This document shows, one piece after another, positions 1 through 10,800 of a stretch of 64,000 nt of DNA. Below the pieces are notes generated by a model that saw only the letters and a program-made list of their open reading frames with translations, was not told the DNA's origin and ran no database searches. Location: contig NC_045145.1 of assembly GCF_008831285.2 (NCBI RefSeq), positions 15,250,802-15,314,801 of the forward strand, in the 5' to 3' direction. The DNA comes from Nymphaea colorata (taxonomy: Eukaryota > Streptophyta > Magnoliopsida > Nymphaeales > Nymphaeaceae). Positions within the stretch are counted from its first letter, which is position 1; each line of letters begins with the position of its first letter. The translations under genes and the position numbers were made by a program.

Positions 1-33
1 AAAAATTTCCCAAACTCGTCGGCTCTGATACCA

Positions 34-289
34 TGTAGAAACACGAACAAGAAGAGGAAGAGAAACAACGATCACGATGTAACGTGGAAAAACCCTCAAC
101 AAGAGGAAAAAAACCACGAATGAGGAGGAGCCGGTGCCCACTAGCCGCCAGACTCTCTCTCTCCTTTGTCTTTCATTTACTCAATAAGGATTAGGGTTAC
201 ACAACTTAAATAATGCCCAACAAGGGCTACAAGTTGGATCGGATACGGATCCGGACCCGGTCCCGAGACCCATCTAACATACTTCAACA
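34..289 (-). mobile_element. LTR of an LTR retrotransposon, 5' LTR of a minus-strand element cut by the window edge
   Basis: The block starts TGTAGAA and ends TTCAACA, a near-perfect short inverted repeat with TG...CA ends. Immediately left of it, at 21-33, is ggctctgatacca, the complement of the initiator-Met tRNA primer-binding site TGGTATCAGAGCC. A primer-binding site adjoining the LTR marks the inner edge of a 5' LTR, so the element body lies to the left, outside the window, on the minus strand. The LTR is short (256 bp) and carries no coding sequence. It sits about 610 bp upstream of RDR1 copy A exon 2, which would place it in that gene's first intron. The target-site duplication cannot be checked because the other end is missing. 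It could be a Copia element or a small non-autonomous (TRIM-like) one. Confidence 0.6.
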
Positions 290-902
290 AATACATAATT
301 TTTTATGTACTCGTACATTAACATTCCCTTTATAGGGAGCTTCAGCGTAATGCATTTTCGCACGCTTATGATGATTGAAAATCCTCAGTTATGTTGACTG
401 TGGCAGAGTCAGAAATTTTGGTTTTAGGGGCAATATTCCAAAAGTTTTTGGGGCTGGTTTGGGAAACTGCTCTTACCAATCCACATTTGGCTTCACTACT
501 GATTATGTATATGTAGTAGCTGTACCTAATGTATAGAACTGGCTTGGTTTCTAAATCTTAATTAATTTAGCAAAACTTCTGTAAACACAGATCAAATTTG
601 AGGCTTATTAACATTGCGAGATTTTCAAAAATCCCATAATTTTTATGAGAAAATCAAATAAAAAGAAAAAGTTGCGAGATTTTGAAAATCTCACCAAAAC
701 GAAAATCTTGCGATTTTATCTCGATGAAATTTTGTAGGTTTTTTACGATTTTTTAATTTTCTAAACATTGTTGTGATTTTATCGAGATTTTCTTGAGAAG
801 AACAACTTTGCCCAAAAACATCTAACAAAACCTTAGCTGATATTTTTCTGTGACTAATGATAGGCATACTGTAGAATAACAATGCCCATTTGTGATCTGC
901 AG
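290..902 (+). other. Presumed remainder of RDR1-A intron 1
   Basis: This AT-rich stretch between the LTR and the acceptor at 901-902 shows no exon-like sequence. I searched it for the RRM-type first exon seen in copy B and for the copy B intron start, and found neither. The last part (about 860-902) weakly resembles the end of copy B intron 1, sharing aggcatact. An ATG at 882 is in frame with exon 2, so a transcript that kept the intron end could start a protein there. Confidence 0.45.
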
Positions 903-3900
903 CTGCAAGGTGCACCACGGATATTTCAGAAGCCTCCATGCAGCTTATCGGTAGTTTATGGAGATACGTTTTTTGACTATTTCAAAGATCTCCCGGATGA
1001 TCAGTGGGTTAGGACAACTGATTTTACGCCACTGTGTTCCATAGGGCAGTCATCAACACTCTGCCTGGAACTTCTGAGTGGGTCCTCTTTACCAAATATC
1101 GGTGAAAATTTTGCTCACTACAAGTGTGTGGAAGATAAATTCACAATAAAGCACGGTTTCTCATACTCACATGATCTGCAATTGGTTCCTATTGTCAAAC
1201 CTCCACCTTCGATAACGTTACCATTCAAGATACTGTTTAAGATAAATTCCTTGGTTCACCTTGGATATCTTGTGGGTCCAACTTTGACGGAGGAATTTTA
1301 TAATTTGCTGAGTCCTTCTGTCACGCCTCTTCATCACACAGAACTGGCCCTGGAAAAACTCTCTCGGTTAACAGATTGCTGCTTTGAACCTGAAAAGTGG
1401 TTAAAAGGACAGTTGAAAAGATTTGATGCAGCTCGCCATGTCTCAAAATCTGCAGCCATTTCTCCAGAATCTGGTTTAGTTCATATTCACAGGGTTCAAG
1501 TTACCCCTTCAAGGGTATACTTCTGCGGACCAGAGGTTAATGTCTCTAATCGTGTGACACGCCAATACCCCAATGAGATGGATAATTTTCTGCGTGTATC
1601 ATTTATTGATGAAGACTCGGAGAAGATAAGATCAACCGACTTGTCTCAACGAGCAACAGTCGTAGACGGTCAGAGTTCAACTTTGTCTCATAAAGCAGTG
1701 ACTCCAGATGATCAAAATCTGACACCTATATACAAAAGAGTGTTGTCTACTTTGACAGATGGCATAGGGATTGGCGATAAGAGGTTTGAATTCCTTGCTT
1801 ACTCATCCAGCCAGCTTAGAGAGAATTCTTTGTGGATGTTTGCATCACACCCTGAACTTAGTGCAGATGACATTAGACGGTGGATGGGTGATTTTAGTTC
1901 CATTAGAAATGTTGCAAAATATGCCGCCAGATTGGGGCAGTCATTCAGCTCATCAACTGAAACACTGAATGTTGATGCACATGAAACTGAAAATATTCCT
2001 GATGTAGTAAATGATAAGTATAACTTTTCTGATGGAATAGGAAAGATCTCTCCTTCATTTGCTAAAGAAGTGGCAAAAAAATGTGGCTGTAAAGTAACAC
2101 CTTCTGCTTTCCAGATAAGATATGGGGGTTGCAAGGGTGTTGTTGCTATTGATCCTACATCAAATTGTGATCTGTCATTGAGAAAAAGCATGTGCAAGTA
2201 CAAATCGGACAACACCCAGGTGGATGTTTTAGCTTGGAGCAAGTACCAGCCATGTTTCCTGAATCGCCAGATAATAAATCTCTTGTCAACATTGGGGGTT
2301 AAAGATAACGTTTTTGAAATGAAACAAAATGAAGTTGTTGTTCAGCTAGATAAAATTTTGACAGATGCAGAAATTGCGTTGAAAGCTCTCGAACTCATGC
2401 CTTCAAGTGAAAACACATATGTCCTTTCAGAGATGCTGCACTGTGGTTACCTGCAGGATTCAGAACCATTTCTTTCGATGATGCTGCAAACATTGCAGGC
2501 AACTAAATTGTTTGACCTTAGGAAGAAAACAAAGATATTCATTCCTGAGGGAAGAACTATGATGGGTTGCATGGATGAAACTAGAACGCTGGAATATGGC
2601 CAGATTTTTGTACAATATTCTGGAGTTGGGAAAGCAGAGAGGCGTCACTCTTCCATTGTTAAGGGATCAGTTGTAGTTGCCAAAAACCCTTGCCTGCACC
2701 CTGGTGACGTTCGTGTTTTGCAGGCTGTCGATGTTCCAGCTCTGCATCATATGGTTGACTGTGTTGTCTTCCCACAGAAGGGAAAAAGGTACGATGGTCT
2801 ATATGCAGTACTGTGATATATTTCTTATACAAACTGAGCCATATAGTTCTCAAGCTGTCTAATGTATGAAGTTACAATTTTAAGTTTAAGAGGCATGCAC
2901 AAATGCAAAGCTGGTTCAAAGATTTTCATTAGATAAGCGTTCTTTCCTTAGGAACATGGTAATGGAAGGTCCGTATGCTTCTCAAAGAAGATTCTCCAAT
3001 GCATTCATTTCTAATATGACAAAAGTAACTGGGTCAGGTGGATTGTTGGGGTGTCTGATCCGAGGATTGTAAATGTCATGGATGCCTCTTGTTGTTGTAC
3101 ATGAAGTGTCATTTACTGCTTTGTTAGGGATCATCGCTTCAAAGTATTTTGTTTGGGGATGGATAGCAAGTCAACTGACTTTGACAACTAATAGATTCTC
3201 AAGGCCAATCCATGTAATTTTATTTGTTGATCATGGTAGATTCAACATTTAGGTCTAGTAGGAAACAAAGGCAATAGTTGAGGGGAGCAAAGAGATACGT
3301 TTCATTCAAAATATGGTGGGCATAAGATGTCAAACATGCATGTATAAGAAAACATGAAATTCATACTGATTTATACACAAGAAAACTTATTTTCTGCATA
3401 ATCCCTGCTTCCTTGTATCATTCACCATAAATAACATCGTGAAAGATGTATATGTTGGAGGCAACCATGGTGCTACTTCATTTTGTTATTTTCCGTTTAA
3501 CATGCATCCGGTGTCCACCGGTCTCTTCTTTTTATCTGAATAGAATTTACCATTTCTTTGAAAAAAGAACATTATGATCTTTAATCGAGAAGGCTTTTTT
3601 TTTTGTGGACGTCAGTGGTCGAACCATTCTGTTACTAACTTTGACATTATGATTTCAAGGCCGCATCCAAATGAATGTTCTGGGAGTGATTTGGATGGGG
3701 ATTTGTATTTTGTGAGTTGGGATCCTGCCCTTATTCCACCACGGCAAATTGATCCCATGGATTATGATCCTGCACCACCAAAACTTCTTGATCATGATGT
3801 CTCAATTCAGGTATTTGTCTTGTAAACCAGCTGTGCTAATTGGTCACCGTTGTTCAATTGATATGGGCACGGTGAAACTGAAATTTCTTCTGATAGCGCA

Positions 3901-5105
3901 CAAGTTACCAGCATTGAGAATTGTTATGTTTTTGTCACCTATTGAAGCCTTAATTGGTCTAGGTAAACATTAATTAGTAAAGAAATGTAGTAGTTTGCTT
4001 TAATAATTTTCAAGAATGCTGCAAGTAGGTAGCAACTGGGATCATGTTGGCCAACTTACCTCACGCTTGAGATAAACAAGTTACCTGTTCCAGTGTCTCA
4101 GAATTTGGTTTATTCAATGCTTGGTCGTCTTCCTGGAATAACATTTTTTTTTTCTCTGAAAAGGTTTTGCCATGTTTCTTTCCTTGTCTTGTTTTCTGAA
4201 TTAGCTAGCCATTAATCTGGTCCCCTACGAAACACACTCACTGGCAGGATATCCAAGAGTACTTTGCGAACTATATGATCAATGATAGCATGGGCATGAT
4301 TTCAAATGCCCACACTGTATTTGCTGATAAGGAACCTGAGAAGGCGGAGAGTAAGCCATGCATAGAACTTGCCAAGCTGTTCTCAGCTGCAGTCGACTTC
4401 CCCAAGACTGGCATTCCTGCTTTGTTGCCGCCCCATCTCCGAGTCCGAGAATACCCCGATTTCATGGAAAAACCTGATAAGCCCACATATGAGTCCAAAG
4501 GCATAATTGGGAAACTTTTCAGGGAGATAAAGGATAAGCCACAGGAAGTTCCTGTTTCATCATTCACGAAGAGGGTTGCCTGGCAAGCATATGATCATGA
4601 CTTGGAGGTTGATGGATATGAGGCCTACCTGGATGATGCTTACTATTTCAAAAGCAAATACGATCACAAGATAGCCAGCCTCATGCACCATTATAGAATT
4701 AAAACAGAAGCTGAGTTACTCTGGGGCAGGGTGGTCTCCCTGTCTGGATCTTCCAAGAGGAGCAGAGATGCTGAAGGTGTGCCCTTGGCTGTGAAGACTC
4801 TTAGGAAGGAAGCAAGAGACTGGTTTTCTAAAAAGTCTGGCAAGCCTGGGAAGCATGGTGATGGTCATGAGGACCAGTCTTCTGCAAAAGCTTCTGCTTG
4901 GTATCACGTCACGTATCACCCGGATTACTGGGGAGCCTACAGTGAGGAGAATCAACCACATTTCATCAGCTTCCCCTGGTGTGTCTACGACAGGCTTATA
5001 GCCATAAAGAAAGATAAGATCAAAGCTGCTAATGCCAGGGGCAGGTCTGAGAAGGGCAAGGATGCCCAATTGAGGCACATCCTGAACTCACTGAGGTTCA
5101 AGTGA
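903..5105 (+). CDS. RDR1: RNA-dependent RNA polymerase 1, copy A (exons 2-4; 5' part not in window)
   Basis: This enzyme copies single-stranded RNA into double-stranded RNA for Dicer-like proteins. RDR1 is the salicylate-responsive antiviral branch of plant RNA silencing. Exons are 903-2788, 3660-3810 and 4248-5105 (964 codons plus stop), with GT-AG introns of 871 and 437 bp. Exon 3 carries the catalytic DLDGD loop within CSGSDLDGDLYF; the L at position two is typical of the RDR1/2/6 (alpha) type. Exon 2 has the conserved FSDGIGKIS and FQIRYGG blocks, and exon 4 has EYPDFMEKPDKPTYES and WYHVTYHPDYW. There are no stops or frameshifts across the three exons. The 175-residue N-terminal RRM exon found in copy B is absent here; it may lie left of the window beyond the LTR element or be lost. 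The family call is certain; whether this copy makes a full protein is not. Confidence 0.9.
1641..1745 (+). repeat. Partial copy of the RDR1 internal duplication, in copy A
   Basis: The translation LSQRATVVDGQSSTLSH followed by KAVTPDDQNLTPIYKRV aligns with the beginnings of both repeat units of copy B (9910-10173). Copy A keeps about 17 residues of the first unit and lacks the remaining 27 or so. Arabidopsis RDR1, as I remember it, has only one unit here. The region lies between the N-terminal half and the catalytic half of the enzyme. Confidence 0.6.
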
Positions 5106-5477
5106 ATGCCGCTGGGGACTCGTCTGGCTCATCAGTAGTTCTGCTGGGGGCTCGTTTGGCTGATCAATGGTTTAGTATATAGTCCATGGGTTGCTTCTCT
5201 GTGTTAGTGTTTTACATTTGTTGAAAAACAGACCTCATGATGTGTGGGTGTGGAGGAAAATGATGTGTTGATGTGTGGTTTGTAATTGCTTTTACTTTCT
5301 AATGTACAGTTTGCGATAGTTATCAGGAAGAATCTCGCTTCTTTCTTTACGTAGTCTCCGTATCCCAACAAAGTGATCATACATCAGCTTCTTTGGACTA
5401 GCCGGCAAGAAAATGCATGGACTCGAAGAGAGCAGTGATTGCGTCTTCCTCTTATCTAAGTTGAAACACTTTTTAAT

Positions 5478-5503
5478 CTCTCTCTCTCTCTCTCTCTCTC
5501 TCT
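5478..5503. repeat. (CT)n microsatellite
   Basis: An uninterrupted run of about 13 CT units, downstream of RDR1-A. Confidence 0.95.
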
Positions 5504-5839
5504 ATGAGCTTTTCTGATCGTTCTTTTCTACAGTCAGATTGAGAAAGGAGTTGTTCATGTTTTATAAAATAGCAGCATAGTAACAAGAAACACATTTAAA
5601 AAAAAAAATGTTACTATGAATAGTAAACACTCTCTCTAGGCTTACAAACGAGACGATTTTCCTACCCCACCAAATCATCCCCGACGCCGACTCCCTCCGT
5701 ACGTGACTGATTGGTTGCTGCCCACTGAAACTTTCAAAGGTGCCACCCGGCCATTCCTTTTCCTTGGGAGCGAAGTAACCGCCTGAGATTCTCGAGCCTT
5801 TTCTTTTTCTCTTTTTCACCTCAATAACTTTTTTTATTA

Positions 5840-5844
<5 letters not shown>

Positions 5845-5876
<32 letters not shown>
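5845..5876. repeat. (AT)n microsatellite
   Basis: A run of about 16 AT units in the spacer between the two RDR1 genes. Confidence 0.95.
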
Positions 5877-5881
<5 letters not shown>

Positions 5882-6879
5882 GGTGGGACGGGTGAGTTTC
5901 ATCTATCAACTCTTAACAGATTTGAGACTGAAAAATGCGCCCAAGACTCCCGGTGCATTCTCCATCGTTATTATTCGCTATATCCATCTTTTGGTTACTA
6001 TAATCATACTTAGCATAGTTTTCGGTAAACCTTTACGTGTTTAATTTATATATTTAAAAATATTCGGTTTCACCAACTTAATTTTTTTAGAATTTGCGTA
6101 GCTTTTATAAAGGAGAATGATCTTAAATAACGGATTTAATGTTGATTACTAGTTTCGAAAATGCAGTTTGGTATTAGTCAAAGCCAATTTTCTAAAACCC
6201 CTTTTTCCAAGGCTTGCCATCTGATTGCATTAGTATTTTTTAATGTTTATTTAGAAAAACTCAAAGGTCTTGATTATGACCTTTTGCAATTCAAAAGAAC
6301 AATACAATTGAAATTAGATAATAACAACGAGATCCAAACCTCGAACCAAGAGGTCTTGCCACAATTGCACCATGCCCTTTAAGGTTTGTGTTAACACCTT
6401 TTACCAACATTTCACTTTATGTTTCAATTAAGGTCGTTAAAATTTAATTTATTCTCTCTTGAAAAATTGTATAAAAATAATTTTTTTTGTAAATTCATAA
6501 GAAATTACAATTCTGCTTATTAGATTCAATTTCTAAATTGAATATATCACTGACTTAACGGGGTTCAATCGTAAGGCTCATGTGAAATGATTTTTCCTAG
6601 TGAATGTTGTTCTGGAATCTTTTTCTGTAAAAGGTGTTCCTGTTTTTACGGCCGTCCATCTTTAAATAAAAAGAAAAATTGGGCAGTTAACTTTTAGTCT
6701 TCAAATAACTAACCCTATGTTTGGATGGTGAAGGGAAAGGGAGGAAAAAAAAAATGGATGAAAGGGGAAAAGGAGCCACTTTTTCTTCTTTTCTTTTCTT
6801 CAATATTAATTAGTCACCTTTCCTTCCATTCTTTTCCCTCCACCCCCGTCCCCAACGGAGAGAGTCGACAGAAGTTCAA

Positions 6880-7803
6880 GCTCTCTCTCTCTCTCTTTTC
6901 TGTGCATGGCAACATGTCATGGCCTTCTTAGCGGGCAACCATGAGGTCTTCTTTCTGAGCGGCTTGATCACAGACAGATTTTAGCTTATCCGATCGACGT
7001 AAAACCTCCCGTCTCTTTTCGCCTTCAGGGTAGAGAACGAGTGACCGCCAGTAAGCAGTTTCGAGATTCTGGTGGTAATTCTTCTTGTTCTTGTTCTTCT
7101 TCTTCAAGGTACGTGTTCGAGAGTTTACGAGAAGACGCCCGATCTGGCCCTGGTTTTCGAGAGAAAGATAAAAAATACTTCGGATTTTTTTTTCTTTTTT
7201 GGGGAGGAATGCCGTTTGGGTTTGGTTAGTTCTCCTTAGGCCGTATTTAGTGAAAGAATGAGTTCGACAAGTGAATGGATGGAACGAACTGCTCAATGTT
7301 TGCGAGGACGAGAGACGCCGATTGTTGTTAGAAGTAGGTGACAGTGAGAAAGACGAAAAGGCAACAGGATCGGTTAAACTTCCCTTCCTAGTTCAGTTAC
7401 TTTTTTCAGCCTAGGTAAGAGGAGTAAGCAAGATTCTGTCTCTTGAAGGTAAACTCTTAATGAAGTTCTAAAGACGCATGGCGCAGGTTTTCTGCTCTTT
7501 CCCTCTCTCTCTTTTCGCTTTTTCTGGTGTCTCGTGGGAAGGTCGCTCGCGTCAAATCATTTCCCCTGTTTTTCACGCTTCTACTCAGCTTGAAGCTTAT
7601 TAAAATTTCCATATCTTGTGCCTTGATTTCAAGATTTGAATGACAATGGCTTGCGATTCCTTCTCTTATCGGTTTCCAAAACGTCGACCAATGGCTACGG
7701 GGTCTTGATTATACTTACTGAGCGCATCATTTGATTGAATTAGCTAAACATGACCGGGATTAATGTCTGAGCTCTTTGGTGTAGATTTAAATGTCCTGAT
7801 ACC
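6880..7803 (+). promoter_or_regulatory. Probable 5' leader of RDR1-B with a leader intron
   Basis: A CT-rich tract (6883-6900) precedes a GC-richer segment, as plant 5' UTRs often do. A good donor TCAAG|GTACGT lies at 7108/7109, and an acceptor ggtgtag ends at 7784, just before the start codon at 7804. If that acceptor is used, the final leader exon contains a minimal upstream ORF, ATG TCC TGA (7791-7799), five bases before the main ATG. The transcription start and the intron are inferred, not shown. Confidence 0.4.
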
Positions 7804-10800
7804 ATGGGAGGACGGAGCATTCAGGTTTCTGGTTTTCCTGCCGGTGTTGATGCTGATACTGTTAAGAACTTTCTGGAATCGTATACAGGATCGGGGACCG
7901 TTTATGCATGCAAAGTCAGGGAACCAAAGCAAGGCCGGAGCAAAAGAGTTTTTGCGATGGTTCAGTTCACCACTAAGAGAGATGCTGAACTTATTACTTC
8001 TCTAGCACAGCCTCGTGCTTTGTACTATGGGTCATCCTATCTTACTGCTCGGAATTTGGAGAGAGATGTTGTTCCACAACCAAGAACCCCATTTTTTTCT
8101 CTGGAAAAAGTAGTGTTACACTTCGGATGCCTTATTTCAAAACAAACATATTACATTCTATATACGAAGTCAATTGTGAAGGTGGAGTTCGGCTTCGGTT
8201 TGCGGAGAATATACTTCTTTCTTGCTTGTGGAGACGTTGAATACAAGCTTGACCTCTATTATGAGAATGTGTGGCAAGTTCAGCTGCGACACCAGAGAGG
8301 GGTGAACAAAAGATATTTGCTTTTTCAGGTTTGATCCTTGATGACTGCTGTTACCGATCTGCGCTTTTTATGATTCTTCACTTTATTTTGTTGCTGTTCC
8401 TGTTCCTGTTCCTTTGCAGCAAAATTTCGGTTCCTCCGGCTTTACTTGCAATACTTACTTCTCCTTGCTCTTTTAGTTCCCATTCATGTGTAAGTTTGGC
8501 CTTGTCCTGCCTACTTACCCATCCTCAGATAGATGTGTTCCTTCTTTGATGTCTCAGCTTGTCAGCATGCATAACTGCCAGTTGTACGTCATACAGACGC
8601 GACTTGCATCTAATGTGCATTTTATCTGCAAAACCAATTTAGAGCAGTGAAAAAATGAATAATGTGGTAGCCGTTATATACCAGATTGATCATGTTTATA
8701 TATGATCTATCCAATCAGTTCTTGCCTAGTTGCCTTGATAACTCTACTTTGTTCTGAGACATTTAGCACGCGTATACAGATTGATTCGATAATTGGAATT
8801 CCATAGTCATGATTTTATGCTTTATGTCATGTCATTGATGGTAACATATATATTCCTAATCTGCTCTAAATGGGTTTCATACTTTACATCATAATAATAA
8901 AGTTATCCCTGCATAATTGGAAAGCTTGTGAAAGTTATAGACTACATGAAACCTTTGGATGAGATGAAAGTCTGTAAGATAGCTTAAAGCAACACACACA
9001 TTGCTCCAATTAGATCTCTCATAACTATGTTGTTACTTGTCAGGCATACTGCGACTACGAGATATGCTCAATAAACCAGTGCGAGAACGCTGGCGATTAA
9101 CATTTTGAACCCTTTTTTATGATATTATCCATTAGAAAAAATCACAATCTAATCTGCATGCCTTATCGCAGCTGCAAGGTGCACCACGCATATTTGTTAA
9201 GCCTGTATGCATTACGTCAGCAATCTCTCGGATGCCAATTCTTGACTTTTTTAAGGATCTTCCAGATGATCAGTGGATTCGAACAACAGATTTTACGCCT
9301 TTGTGTTCTATAGGGCAATCGTCAGCAGTCTGCCTGGAAATCCCAGATGGGTCTTCTTTACCAGATATCCGTGAGTACTTTGCACACTATAAAGACGTAG
9401 AGGGTGAATTCACACTACAACAAGGCTTTTCTTATTCTTGTGGTTTAAGTTTGGTTCCCGTTGTCAAACCACCAAACAGAATCAGGTTACCGTTCAAGAT
9501 ACTGTTCAAGATAAATTATTTGGTTCACTTTGGATATCTTGTCGGTCCGACACTTACAGATGAGTTCTATCATTTGCTGAATCCATCAGTCACACCTCTT
9601 AACTACATTGAACTGGCCCTGGAGAAACTCTCTCAATTAACAGATTGCTCCTTTGAACCTGAGAAGTGGTTGAAAGCACAGTTCAGGAAATTTAGTAGAG
9701 CTCGATATCTTCCAAAGTCTGCAGTGATTTCACTCGAACCTGGTTTGGTTTACGTTCACAGAGTTCAAGTGACCCCTTCAAAAGTATATTTCTATGGACC
9801 AGAGATCAATGTCTCTAATCATGTGATTCGCCAATACCCTGATGAAATAGAAAATTTTCTACGTTTATCATTTATTGATGAAGATTTGGAAAAGATTCGT
9901 TCTTTTGACCTATCTCGGAGAACAACACTACCGGATGACCAAAAATCTACTTTTCTATTGGAAACGATGTTGTCTAGTTTGGAAATAACCTTAGGTATTG
10001 GTGATAACAAGAATGAATTTCCTGCTTTCTCATCAAGCCACGTTTCTCAGAGAACCACATTTCTAGATGACCAAAATCATACTCCCATATACAGAAGGGT
10101 GCTGTCTACTTTGGAAGAAGGCATAGTTATTGGTGATAAGAAATTTGAATTTCTTGCTTTCTCATCAAGCCAGCTAAGAGATAATTCTTTGTGGATGTTT
10201 GCATCACATCCTGAACTTACTGCAGCTGACATCAGACGAAAGATGGGTGATTTTAGTTCCATTAGAAATATCGCTAAATATGCAGCGAGGGTGGGGCAGT
10301 CATTGAGCTCGTCGACTGAAACTTTGAAAGTGCCTCCATCTGAAGTTGAAAATATTCCAGATGTAAAAAGTGGTCAATATGTTTTTTCTGATGGGATAGG
10401 AAAGATTTCTTCAGCATTTGCGCGCAAGGTGGCAGAAAAATGTAGTTGCAATCGAAGGATACCTTCTGCCTTCCAAATTAGATACGGGGGCTACAAAGGT
10501 GTTGTTGCTGTCGACCCCACATCAAATTTTAAGTTGTCCTTGAGAAAGAGCATGTGCAAGTACATGTCAAATGACACTCATCTGAATGTTTTAGCTTGGA
10601 CTAAGTACCAGCCCTGTTTCTTGAATCGTCAAATAATAAACCTCTTGTCAACTCTGGGGGTTGAAGATCGCATCTTTGAAATTAAGCAAAAGGAAGCACT
10701 AGATCAGCTGGATAAAATTTTAATAGATGCAAAGGTTGCACTGGAGGCCATTGAGCTCATGGCTCCAAGTGAAAATATGAAGGTTCTTACGGAAATGCTA

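Larger units (their letters stand above)
5106..6880. other. Intergenic spacer between RDR1-A and RDR1-B
   Basis: It contains the 3' untranslated part of copy A, including a 33-bp imperfect duplication near 5111-5175 (gctggggactcgtctggctc and gctgggggctcgtttggctg). It also holds a CT microsatellite (5478-5503), an AT microsatellite (5845-5876) and AT-rich sequence. Short ORFs here look random. No gene was recognised. Confidence 0.7.

Noticed and set aside
691-939. Minus-strand ORF overlapping the start of RDR1-A exon 2
   Set aside because: Overlaps the opposite strand of a confident exon and its acceptor; no recognisable protein features.
1799-2242. 147-codon minus-strand ORF inside RDR1-A
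   Set aside because: Shadow of the conserved RDR1 frame on the opposite strand.
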